Origin: Emticicia sp. C21
GTDB lineage: Bacteria > Bacteroidota > Bacteroidia > Cytophagales > Spirosomataceae
Assembly (NCBI RefSeq): GCF_003418935.1
Contig: NZ_QVMT01000003.1
Coordinates: forward strand, 124,001 to 188,000
Length of the DNA stretch: 64,000 nt
Direction: 5' to 3'
Numbering within the stretch: the stretch's first letter is position 1; every line of letters begins with the position of its first letter. This document shows, in pieces, positions 46,202 to 55,300 of the stretch. Below the pieces are notes generated by a model. That model saw only the letters and a list, made by a program, of their open reading frames with translations, ran no database searches and was not told the origin of the DNA. Both the position numbers and the translations under genes were made by a program.

Positions 46202-47920
46202 CTAAAGATTCCCCCTTTTCAATTCTGTCACGGCATAGTCAGCGGCACGGGCTGAAAGCGCCATATAGGTTAGTGATGGATTCTGGCATGGCGATGAGGT
46301 CATGCAGGCGCCATCTGTACAGAAAACGTTTTTCACTAGATGGTGTTGGTTATACTTATTGAAAACTGAGTTTTTGGCATCTTTACCCATACGGGCAGTG
46401 CCCATTTCGTGGATACTTAAACCAGGATGTGCTTGTCGGTCATAGGCTTCAATATTAGTGAATCCTGCCTTTTCCATCATGATAACAGCCTGTTCTTTGG
46501 CATCTTTGCGCATTAAGGCTTCATTTTCTCTATAATGCACATCCATTTTCAATACGGGCTGTCCCCATTTGTCTTTTTTCTCATTGGTCAATGTTACTTT
46601 ATTGTCGTAATAAGGCATACACTCACCAAAGGCATCCAATATCATTTTCCAGTCGCCGTAGGTGGCTATTTTTTCTTTAAATTCTGCTCCCATGCCATCC
46701 ATGCCCATCGAGTGTTGCCAGCCATCACGCCAGGTATACACTTCAAATCCATAACCTCTATTGAATGGTTGTTTGTCCTTACCCGGTAAATTACGGAATC
46801 TGGGTACATATAATCCCGCAGGGTGACGGCCATAATAAATCTTATCCAAATCCTGCTGATAATCGGCCGTGGCACCTACATGAAAATGATGATCCATCAG
46901 GTTATGTCCTAATTGTCCGCTATCGTCCATTCCATTCGGGAAACGATTAGAGGTAGAATTCATCAGAATAAAAGTTGAACCTAAAGCAGAGGCATTCAGA
47001 AAAATGATTTTTGCCGAAAACTCCAGCCATTCGTTGGTCTGTTCATCAATTACTCTTACACCCGAGGCTTTGCCCGATTTCTCATCATAAATAATCGAAT
47101 TGACAATTGAATGAGGTCTAAGGGTCAGATTCCCTGTGCGACGTGCTGCAGGCAAAGTAGCCGATTGGGTACTGAAATAAGCCCCAAACGGACAGCCACG
47201 CATACATCGGTTACGATACTGACAACTGGCACGTCCTAAGGCTAATTGCTCCTCGGTAGGTGCAGTCAAATGCGCTGCACGGGCAGAGATAACCTTTCTG
47301 TCTTTGAAATTGCTATTGACAACGCTTCTGAAATGTGATTCTATACAATTATCAGGCATGGCAGGTTGAAATTGTCCATCGGGTAGCTGAGGAAGACCAT
47401 CACGGTCTCCGGCTATGCCTGCAAATTTCTCTACATAATCGTACCAGGGAGCTATATCTTTATAACGGATAGGCCAGTCGGTGGCAATACCCTCTTTGGC
47501 ATTGGCTTCAAAATCGAGATCTGAAAAACGGAACGAATAACGCCCCCACATTAGCGAACGCCCGCCTACATGATAGCCGCGTATCCAGTCGAAAGGTTTT
47601 TCTTCTACGTATGGGTTCTCTAAATCATTCACAAAATGGTGATGCGTAGATTCCATGATAGCAAAGCCTGTGCGGTTTTGCACCTGATAGTTTTTCAGCA
47701 AATCATTAGGCATTTGTAAATCATGGTGCGGAAAATCCCAGGGATCCTTATTGGCAGTAATATAATCGGTTACGTGCTCAATCATTCGGCCACGCTCTAA
47801 TAGCAGTACTTTTAATCCTTTCTCGCAGAGTTCTTTTGCTGACCAACCGCCCGAAATACCCGAGCCTACCACAATCGCATCATATTGGATATTTTCTTTT
47901 GTTTTCCCTTGAAAATTCAT
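46202..47920 (-). CDS. GMC oxidoreductase, second gluconate-dehydrogenase-like flavoprotein
   Basis: 572 residues from ATG 47920, in line with the paralogue's length; an upstream in-frame ATG at 47977 adds a hydrophobic extension that is unlikely. The FAD motif GSGISGGWSAKEL is near 17-30, the C-terminus has HEMGTARMG and NPSLT. The cysteine set C233-x5-C239-x3-C243 (SCQYRNRCMRGCPFGAYF) is conserved with the paralogue at 40172. No small subunit gene is adjacent, so it may use the one at 39601 or a distant one for export. Confidence 0.92.
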   Translation of the reverse strand: MNFQGKTKENIQYDAIVVGSGISGGWSAKELCEKGLKVLLLERGRMIEHVTDYITANKDPWDFPHHDLQMPNDLLKNYQVQNRTGFAIMESTHHHFVNDLENPYVEEKPFDWIRGYHVGGRSLMWGRYSFRFSDLDFEANAKEGIATDWPIRYKDIAPWYDYVEKFAGIAGDRDGLPQLPDGQFQPAMPDNCIESHFRSVVNSNFKDRKVISARAAHLTAPTEEQLALGRASCQYRNRCMRGCPFGAYFSTQSATLPAARRTGNLTLRPHSIVNSIIYDEKSGKASGVRVIDEQTNEWLEFSAKIIFLNASALGSTFILMNSTSNRFPNGMDDSGQLGHNLMDHHFHVGATADYQQDLDKIYYGRHPAGLYVPRFRNLPGKDKQPFNRGYGFEVYTWRDGWQHSMGMDGMGAEFKEKIATYGDWKMILDAFGECMPYYDNKVTLTNEKKDKWGQPVLKMDVHYRENEALMRKDAKEQAVIMMEKAGFTNIEAYDRQAHPGLSIHEMGTARMGKDAKNSVFNKYNQHHLVKNVFCTDGACMTSSPCQNPSLTYMALSARAADYAVTELKRGNL

Positions 47921-48006
47921 CGTATAGGTTAAAATAGAATAGAGCTTAAAGGTAGAGAAAATAAAGAAATATGCCAATTAAAGTTGAATTTGCATGTCAC
48001 GTAGCG

Positions 48007-48193
48007 TGGCACGCCTATACTCTGACTAAAATGGGCCGGACGCCGCCGCGGGTGTCACGCTTAAGCGCTAAGTGGCCTTTCTATTACCTATTTTAAGTAG
48101 TTTTGTAGTTTTTTTATAGTTTGGAAAGTAAACTGAGTATGCGTAGCACCCACGCGGTGTCCGACCCTTTTATAGACGAGTATACGCGTGCCA
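48007..48193. repeat. Long palindromic element (TGGCACGC termini)
   Basis: TGGCACGCCTATACTC (48007-48022) faces GAGTATACGCGTGCCA (48178-48193). Inner GGGCCGGACGCCG pairs imperfectly with CGGTGTCCGACCC. It has the GGCACGC end of the 37369 palindrome. It lies between two minus-strand genes and ends 12 bases from the peptidase stop. Confidence 0.72.
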
Positions 48194-48204
48194 AACTTGA
48201 TAGT

Positions 48205-49326
48205 TTATTTCAGCTTATTATACTTTTTGCTCAATTCCAATACCTTATCTACGGGTAATGCCTGAATGACGCCGTTTGCACCCTTAGTAGTTTGAGCGGC
48301 AAACATAGAGTTGAGAATGGCCTCTTCGGTGGCTTCAATAACTGCCAGAAATAAAGGAGATATATCATCGTTACGAAGCTCGGTTACTTCATAAAACTTG
48401 GTTGGGTTACTATGTGGTACTCGCAATTGTTTGGCAGTCGAAAAAGCGATTACATAATCTCCACTACCATTTGAAGCTATTCCACCGGTTTTGGCCAAGC
48501 CGAAAATGGCTCTTTTGGCTAATCTTTCTAAATTGCGAGAGGTCAATGGGGCATCAGTAGCTACTACTATCATGCAGGAACCATCGGCCGGGTCATTCAA
48601 TTGGTCATTCAGAAAATATTGTTTGAGTTCTTCCCCTACAGGTACACCGTTTACCTGTAATACTCCCCCGAAGTTAGTTTGTACAATTACACCTACTGTA
48701 TAGCCGCCAGATTTAGACGGAAGTACTCTGGATGCTGTACCGATGCCGCCTTTCCAGGCAAAACAAATGGTACCCGTTCCTGCCCCTACATTTCCTTCTT
48801 CTACTTTGCCGGGTACAGCTATTTCTATCGCTCTTAATACATCCTCTTTCTTTACATGTCGGCCGGTAATATCATTCAGAAAACTATCGTTGGTTTCTCC
48901 CACTACAGGATTTACCGAGCGAACTTTTTCATTGCCCTTTTGGGCTAAGGTATAATCAATTACTGCATCGGCGGCTGTGGGTACTGAAAGCGTATTGGTT
49001 AAGATAATCGGTGTTTCAATATTGCCTAATTCCTGCACCTGACTGATACCTGCCAATTTCCCAAAACCGTTAGCAATGAATATAGCAGCAGGTACTTTCT
49101 CCTGAAACAGATTCCCTTCGTGTGGAATAATAGCTGTTACTCCTGTACGGATTTTCTCTCCTTCAATCAGACTCATTTGTCCGACTTTTAACCCTGCCAC
49201 GTCTGTAATGGCATTGTTCTGTCCGGTTTTCATCACACCAATTTTGATACCTAATTCACGCGGACGTTTATTTTGCGCTTGTGTTAGAATGCTGAGAAGT
49301 GTAAGAGAAAAAAGGAGAAATTTCAT
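48205..49326 (-). CDS. Secreted P1 family peptidase (DmpA-like aminopeptidase)
   Basis: 373 residues with a signal peptide (LLFSLTLLSILTQAQ). DmpA-family features: GIKIGVMKTGQNNAITDVAGLKVG at the start, the NPVVGETNDSFLND substrate-side loop, GGIGTASRVLP, and the autoprocessing site GSGDYVIAFSTA whose Ser (after Gly) becomes the N-terminal nucleophile of the beta subunit. Such enzymes release N-terminal D- or L-amino acids or beta-peptides. The gene lies next to no other peptidase. Periplasmic location is inferred from the signal. Confidence 0.92.
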   Translation of the reverse strand: MKFLLFSLTLLSILTQAQNKRPRELGIKIGVMKTGQNNAITDVAGLKVGQMSLIEGEKIRTGVTAIIPHEGNLFQEKVPAAIFIANGFGKLAGISQVQELGNIETPIILTNTLSVPTAADAVIDYTLAQKGNEKVRSVNPVVGETNDSFLNDITGRHVKKEDVLRAIEIAVPGKVEEGNVGAGTGTICFAWKGGIGTASRVLPSKSGGYTVGVIVQTNFGGVLQVNGVPVGEELKQYFLNDQLNDPADGSCMIVVATDAPLTSRNLERLAKRAIFGLAKTGGIASNGSGDYVIAFSTAKQLRVPHSNPTKFYEVTELRNDDISPLFLAVIEATEEAILNSMFAAQTTKGANGVIQALPVDKVLELSKKYNKLK

Positions 49327-49392
49327 GTGAATTTTTTGTTGGTGATAGTGATTTTTAATAAGAATTGGGGGTTACATAATGTTAAGATTCTT

Positions 49393-49812
49393 TTAGATGA
49401 ATACATTAAGTTCTTCTTCAAAATAGCGTCTTGATTTATCTTTATTATTTACAGTAAGAAAATAATAATATTTTTGTTCTTTCAAGTGCCAACCTATTTC
49501 ACGTATAACTCCAATGATAGGTCTTCGAATTTCTATAACTTTTTCGCCAAATTTAAACATAGGGGGAAATGGTAATAATAGAAGAATGCTTGTAGGCTTT
49601 ATCTTTAAAACTACATTTTTTTTATGCCGAATTAATAGATGATTATCTTCTACATCAATACAATTAACAAGACCTAATTTTTCATTGGGCAAAATTATGG
49701 ATTTATCAGAAGGGTTTTTATAGTCCCAGTTTTTATATCCACTCAAATCATCTTTCCAATAAATTGTATCATGGTAAAACCACTTTCCAATAAAATCATT
49801 TAAGGCAGTCAT
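49393..49812 (-). CDS. Hypothetical protein, 139 residues
   Basis: No signal peptide, no recognised motif. The sequence is rich in Lys, Ile and Tyr, and base composition is more AT-rich than its neighbours, which may mark a recently acquired or weakly constrained gene. A hydrophobic stretch ILLLLPFPPMFKFG near the middle could be buried core. The gene ends about 67 bases downstream of the peptidase start and begins 46 bases from the end of the next minus-strand gene. Confidence 0.55.
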   Translation of the reverse strand: MTALNDFIGKWFYHDTIYWKDDLSGYKNWDYKNPSDKSIILPNEKLGLVNCIDVEDNHLLIRHKKNVVLKIKPTSILLLLPFPPMFKFGEKVIEIRRPIIGVIREIGWHLKEQKYYYFLTVNNKDKSRRYFEEELNVFI

Positions 49813-49857
49813 TTATATATTATTGAAGAAGTTGTTGACCTTCATTTTCGTTGAAAA

Positions 49858-51165
49858 TTATCTGCTAAACCCATCCTCAAACACTACTTTCCCATCGCCT
49901 TTAGATAGTTTTACCTCATCAACTAATCCGGAACCCTGAAAACGGTAGGTGATACCCATAATTTTGCTGACAGCACCTTTGTGCGAAAATTCATAAGCCA
50001 GTTTATTATCGACAAATATTTTCACTTTGCCGTTAATAGACTCACAACGCACTTTAACGAAATCTTTAAAATCATTGCCAAAAGCCGACAAGTCATGCTC
50101 TTTGCCTGAGATGTCCTGGTCTACAAAATAGATGCCATTGTCAGAAATACAACCTTTGGCTGAAAGGCGAATAATAATAGCAGTACCTTCACAGCGCAAA
50201 CCTATTGTGGTAAACTGGCAAACGGAAGCTCCTTCACGAAAGGTATTTTTAACAGAGGTTTCAAATATAAAATTATCGGTTTTTATATCACCAAAATCTT
50301 TCAGATTGGCGTATTCCACAAAAGGTGCAGCTGGTTTCAAAGGAACATTCTGTGCCTGAATGGTCTCTACTGATAAACCCAGTTTACCATCGTTAATAGC
50401 ATCTTCCTGTTTGAAATATAATGGGACAGGGTCTTGTTCAATCAAAGGCAGCCAACCATCCGTCTGAATGAACAGATTATGCTCTTTTACGACCTGTTTG
50501 CCTATCACCAATTTTGCCAGAAATGAACCCGGACGATAGTAAACAGAAGTATGCTGATGCTGATTTTTTGACACTTTTATCCGTCTGGAAGGATCCCAGT
50601 CCTGCTGGATATACACAGAGTCATCTGGTGCTTTGGAAGCATCATAATCAAAAATGACAGAATTTGGCACTCCTACAGAAATCACCTTTTTACTGGTAAA
50701 TGTGAAATCGGCAGGGTTTATCTGCGCAGGGGCATCCTGCGCCTTTGATAGAAAATACCAGCTTACGGCGCCTGACACTAACAGAATTGGTAGAATAAGC
50801 GAAAATAAATAAGGTAGCTTGGCAGTTTTGGCTATTTCACCATTCGTATGGATAACAGGTCTTTCAACTTCAATAGGCTCACTTTTAGGAAAGTGATTCT
50901 GACGGAAAGCCCGCCAATGCTCAAAGCCTATGAATTGAGCCAGTGTATTAAGCGTGGTGACAGTAGGGGCAGAGTCATATTTTACTTTCCCCCAGATTCT
51001 TTTCAGTGTAGTAGGACTAAGGGTAACGGCTGTTACTGCAAAAATACGTTGCGAAAGGTCTTCAAAATCCTGATTAGTCCATTTCTCACTATTTCCCCAA
51101 CCGATTTTTTCTTCAATCAGTTTTTTGCAATGTGCTAATAATATGTCTTCCGATTCGATAATCAC
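49858..51165 (-). CDS. Membrane-anchored protein with cytoplasmic HTH-like and periplasmic beta domain
   Basis: 435 residues. Residues about 1-90 are helical (TLKRIWGKVKYDSAPTVTTLNTLAQFIGFEHWRAFRQ) and look like a small DNA- or protein-binding helix-turn-helix. One membrane segment at about 117-138 (YLFSLILPILLVSGAVSWYFL). The remaining ~300 periplasmic residues are beta-rich: an Ig-like part (VPNSVIFDYDASKAPDDSVYIQQDWDPSRRIKVSK) followed by a LamG/concanavalin-like part (FRFQGSGLVDEVKLSKG). This type is common in Cytophagales and may link surface sensing to gene control, but that is inference. Confidence 0.75.
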   Translation of the reverse strand: MIIESEDILLAHCKKLIEEKIGWGNSEKWTNQDFEDLSQRIFAVTAVTLSPTTLKRIWGKVKYDSAPTVTTLNTLAQFIGFEHWRAFRQNHFPKSEPIEVERPVIHTNGEIAKTAKLPYLFSLILPILLVSGAVSWYFLSKAQDAPAQINPADFTFTSKKVISVGVPNSVIFDYDASKAPDDSVYIQQDWDPSRRIKVSKNQHQHTSVYYRPGSFLAKLVIGKQVVKEHNLFIQTDGWLPLIEQDPVPLYFKQEDAINDGKLGLSVETIQAQNVPLKPAAPFVEYANLKDFGDIKTDNFIFETSVKNTFREGASVCQFTTIGLRCEGTAIIIRLSAKGCISDNGIYFVDQDISGKEHDLSAFGNDFKDFVKVRCESINGKVKIFVDNKLAYEFSHKGAVSKIMGITYRFQGSGLVDEVKLSKGDGKVVFEDGFSR

Positions 51166-51248
51166 CTGGTAATTAATGATTTGTAATGATGAATGAACTT
51201 GAATGAATTTGGAAAGATCATGACTAAACTTGACAAGATCATCTTGCC

Positions 51249-51256
51249 TAATTTTG
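51249..51256 (+). promoter_or_regulatory. Candidate -7 element TAATTTTG
   Basis: An exact TAnnTTTG match about 54 bases before the ATG at 51310, in the divergent region shared with the membrane-anchored protein. The -33 box is not clear. Confidence 0.4.
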
Positions 51257-51309
51257 CTTCATCAATTCGATAAAAGGAATTTATTAATCTTAAAACATCT
51301 AACAAAGCT

Positions 51310-51837
51310 ATGCAAAAGAACACAAAAAAAATGGGTCTATTGGCGATTTTTTTCGCTTTATCGTTCATCTCATTCACCCTTTTAGCACAGGATGATAAAG
51401 CAAAACGTCCATCGCCTCCGGCTACTGCTAGTGGAGATATTAATGGCAAGAAAGTAACCGTTAATTACGGACAACCATCTGTAAAAGGCCGTGAAGTATG
51501 GGGGAAATTAGTGCCTTATGGTGAAGTATGGCGTGCAGGTGCTAATGAAGCAACCACCATTGAGTTTTCGAAAGATGTAAGTATTGAAGGCAAAACACTT
51601 CCGGCTGGCAAGTATGGTTTCTTTACGATTCCGAATACCAACGAATGGACTATCATCTTCAACAAAGTACCAAACCAATGGGGAGCATTTAAATATGATG
51701 CAGCACAAGATGCACTACGTGTAACTGTGAAACCTAAGAAATCGAAAACTTTTAACGAAAAACTATGGTATGCCATTAACAAAAATTCGGTAATCCTTGC
51801 CTGGGAAAATGCAGAAGTAGCATTTGCTGTAAAGTAA
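51310..51837 (+). CDS. DUF2911 family secreted protein
   Basis: 175 residues, signal peptide IFFALSFISFTLLAQ. The domain holds the family landmarks YGQPSVKGREVWGKLVPYGEVWRAGANEATT, the PAGKYGFFTIP segment and a WGAFKYDAAQDALRV stretch. The function is unknown. A second member with a C-terminal TPR region is at 61386. A short secretory ORF that looks like a truncated gene begins 7 bases after the stop. Confidence 0.9.
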   Translation: MQKNTKKMGLLAIFFALSFISFTLLAQDDKAKRPSPPATASGDINGKKVTVNYGQPSVKGREVWGKLVPYGEVWRAGANEATTIEFSKDVSIEGKTLPAGKYGFFTIPNTNEWTIIFNKVPNQWGAFKYDAAQDALRVTVKPKKSKTFNEKLWYAINKNSVILAWENAEVAFAVK

Positions 51838-51843
51838 TGCTTC

Positions 51844-51954
51844 GTGAAAAAGTTATTAACACTCACATTTCTCCTGAGTTATGCTATTGGTATGGCTCAG
51901 GAGAATGTTCCATTTGATTCTCTGAGATGGACAACCAAAGCCCAAGTCATGTAA
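51844..51954 (+). pseudogene. Truncated secretory ORF (36 codons), probable gene remnant
   Basis: GTG at 51844 opens a frame reading KKLLTLTFLLSYAIGMAQ, a complete signal peptide, followed by only ENVPFDSLRWTTKAQVM and TAA at 51952. The sequence after it has no continuation in any frame that I can see. A signal peptide with almost no mature part points to a 3'-truncated or deleted gene rather than a functional peptide. It is too short to assign a family. Confidence 0.45.
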
Positions 51955-52328
51955 AGTTTCAGAATAATTTAAATTCATCATAGGTCAGATAAATACCTGC
52001 GGTTTTGCGAGTATTTATTTTAGTCCCTAACCGTATGACGGACCGGCCCAAAAGAGGGATTTTTATCTAGGTTTAATCTTCTTCTTCTCAATTGAAAGAC
52101 TCCCTCGCCGCTGCGGTCGAAGGCCGCAGCCAGGAAAAAAATCACCGATGCCCTTGCCCTCTGCCCCAAGCCCCCTGCTACAACCCGAAAACACCCTTTT
52201 TTACATGGACAAAATATGGACAATTGCGTTTTGATGAACGTATAGTATTGACGTTACCTGATTGTGAAGTATAATTTTACCGACACAAGTAAATGTATCC
52301 CTCAAAAATTAGACAAGTAAGCCTTCCT
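51955..52328. other. Non-coding gap between truncated ORF and ELWxxDGT protein
   Basis: An imperfect hairpin at about 51990-52016 (AAATACCTGC facing GCGAGTATTT, then ATTTT) could be a terminator. The rest includes a GC-rich patch (about 52095-52135, CCGCTGCGG... GGCCGCAGCC) without a convincing gene. Small ORFs on both strands here are likely chance. Confidence 0.5.
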
Positions 52329-55300
52329 ATGAAACAGTTTTTTACTCGCAAATACGGCCTTTTTTTAGTTTTATTTTTGTGTCTGGCGAAACTCAGCTCT
52401 GCACAAATGCCCTACATAGTTAAGGATATTAATAAAGGAGGTATTGCCTCTGTTAATAATCTTATTAGTGCAAATGGCGTCTTGTTTTTTACTGCTTATG
52501 ATACAGGTTATGCGCATGGTGAAGAACTTTGGAGAAGTGATGGTACTGCCGCAGGAACCTATCTGGTAAAAGATATTAATCCGGGAGGGGGAAGTTCTGA
52601 AATAACTGGCATGACCAATGTAAACGGAACGCTGTACTTCAGAGCTACTGATGCCAGTGGTATCCGTAGATTATGGAAAAGTGATGGTACTGAACAAGGA
52701 ACAATTGCTGTAAGCACAGAGGTTTCGGCAAATGGGTATATAACAAACGTTGGTAGCACTATCTATTTTATGGGTAATACCTCAACGTATGGTACTGAAT
52801 TATGGAAAACAGATGGCACGGCAGGTGGTACTATGATGGTGAAAGATATTAATCCGGGAAGTGGAAGTCCTTTTGTAAGCGAGTTAGCCAATATCAATGG
52901 CACTTTGTATTTAAGAGCTGCTTTTAACAATACCGTACAATTATGGAAGAGTGACGGTACTGATCAAGGAACTGTATTAGTGACACAAATTAATTCTCCA
53001 TGGGCTGATATACGCCAGTTTACTAACTTCAACGGTACTTTGTTTTTGATAATAGATGATACTATACACGGCAGGGAACTCTGGAAAAGCGATGGTACTG
53101 AACAAGGAACTGTTATGGTGAAAGACATTAATCCGGGTTTGGACGATGCTTATATTAGCGGGATGCTTATCATGAAGGATACTTTATATTTTTCAGCCAT
53201 TACTAATGCTACTGGCCGTGAACTGTGGAAAAGTGATGGTACAGAAGCAGGAACAAAGATGATAATAGATTTAAATCCGGGTGATGGTTCATCCTATCTG
53301 GATTTCATTATTAATGTGAATGATACACTGTATTTTGTAGAAGATGATGGGGTGCATGGTAGAGAATTGTGGAAAACAGATGGTACTGCCGCAGGCACAG
53401 AACTGGTAAAAGATATTTATCCGGGTAGTTGGGGCTCATCTATATTGAATATCTTGAACGTAAACGGAACCATTTATTTTGCGGCCAATACGGGGTCTGG
53501 TGGACCTGAATTATGGAAAAGTGACGGCACAGAAGCAGGAACGGTACTGGTAAGAAATATAGCTCCGAGTGATGATTATCAGTACATAGATTTCATGACT
53601 AATGTAAACGGGAGGTTATATTTTATGTGTAGCACTGCGGTGGATGGCACAGCGTATAAGTCAACATTATGGAGCGTAGGTACTTGTACACCTGCTAATA
53701 CTGGTATCAATACAATCGAAAAAACAACACCTTATAATAGTCAGGTACAAAGTTCATCTAATACTACCTGCTATTGTAATGTTTTTAACGAACTGATTGC
53801 GACAGTAGAATCATCAGGTGAAGCTCCTGTGAACGGAAATATTTCTGTAAAAGAATGGTTATATCCACCGCTTGACGGAAATTATGTGCGTCGTCAGTAT
53901 GAATTGTATCCAGAAACTGACACAGATAATGCTACAGCTAAAGTAACGCTCTATTATACTCAGAGCGATTTTAATGAGTACAATAGCTATGATTACACTG
54001 CAAATTCACTTAAACTACCTGTAGACAGTAGCGATATAAAGGGCATTAGAAGCATACGCATCGAAAAACATGGGGGCACCAGTTCTAATGATACAGGTTG
54101 GCCGATTACTTATCCGGGTGCTATGACTGAGATTAATCCTGATGATGCCGATATAGTCTGGAATAGCACCGCCAAACGCTGGGAAGTGAATTTTGAAACA
54201 ACAGGCATGGGCGGATATATTATCAGAACCTTGGAATTAACTGACCCTACGGCTGTATCGGTAAGTGACACGGCCATTTGTAGTGGTCCAGATATTACAT
54301 TATCAGCCACCTGTGCCCAGGGAACTTTAAACTGGTATGCAAGTGCTTCGGGTGGTAGTAGTATCGGCACAAGCTCACCTTTGATTCTTTCTCCTACTGT
54401 CACTACAACTTATTATGCCGCTTGTGAATATGGTCTGAACAGCACGAACAGAATAGCTACCAGCGAAGTAGTGGTTACTACGATGCCCACTTCACCTGAA
54501 AATATATCTATAGATAAAACGGATATCTGTAGCGGAACAAATGTGGAATTAACGGCTACCTGCCCGATAGGAAGCGTAAAATGGTATACGCTGGCCAGTG
54601 GTGGTAGCGCCTTTAGCACAGCATCAAGTTTACAAGTGTCCCCTCCCTATAACACTTCTTATTATGTGGCCTGTGAAAATGGTGATTGTAAAACCGACAG
54701 GGTTTGGGTAGGAGATGTAGTAGTAACTGATCAGCCAGACAATCCGACGAGTGTTTCGATTGACCAGACCAATGTATGTTCTAACAATTATGTCGGATTC
54801 TCTGCCAGTTGCGACTATGGTACTGCCACTTGGTATAAAGGTGAATATGACCTGACAAGTATAGCTACTGGTAATTGGGGGGAAGTACCTGGTATAACGA
54901 CGTCTTATTATGTAGCTTGTGAAAACGGCGATTGCAAGAGCGAAAGAATATCTGCAGGTACAGTAACTGTAACAGAACAACCAATTGACCCCACAGATGT
55001 TTCAGTAAGTCTGACATCTATTTGTAGTGGTACAGATATTACTTTATCTGCTTATTGTTCGATAGGAGAGGTTGCCTGGTATAAAATAGGACAGGATGAA
55101 GATATATTTCTTGAGACGGGGTCTATTATTACCCAAACTCCGCTGGTCACCACTAAATATTATGCCATGTGTATAAATGGTATTTGCGAGAGTAGCAGGG
55201 TAATTACTGAACAAGTAGTAGTAACAACCATGCCTTCTAAACCAACGGGTGTTTCAGTTGATAAAACAGCTGTTTGTAGTGGGACGAGCATTATACTATC

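Noticed and set aside
52020-52274. Small ORFs on both strands before the ELWxxDGT gene
   Set aside because: Opposite-strand ORFs overlap each other in a GC-rich patch and neither has a recognisable motif or start signal.
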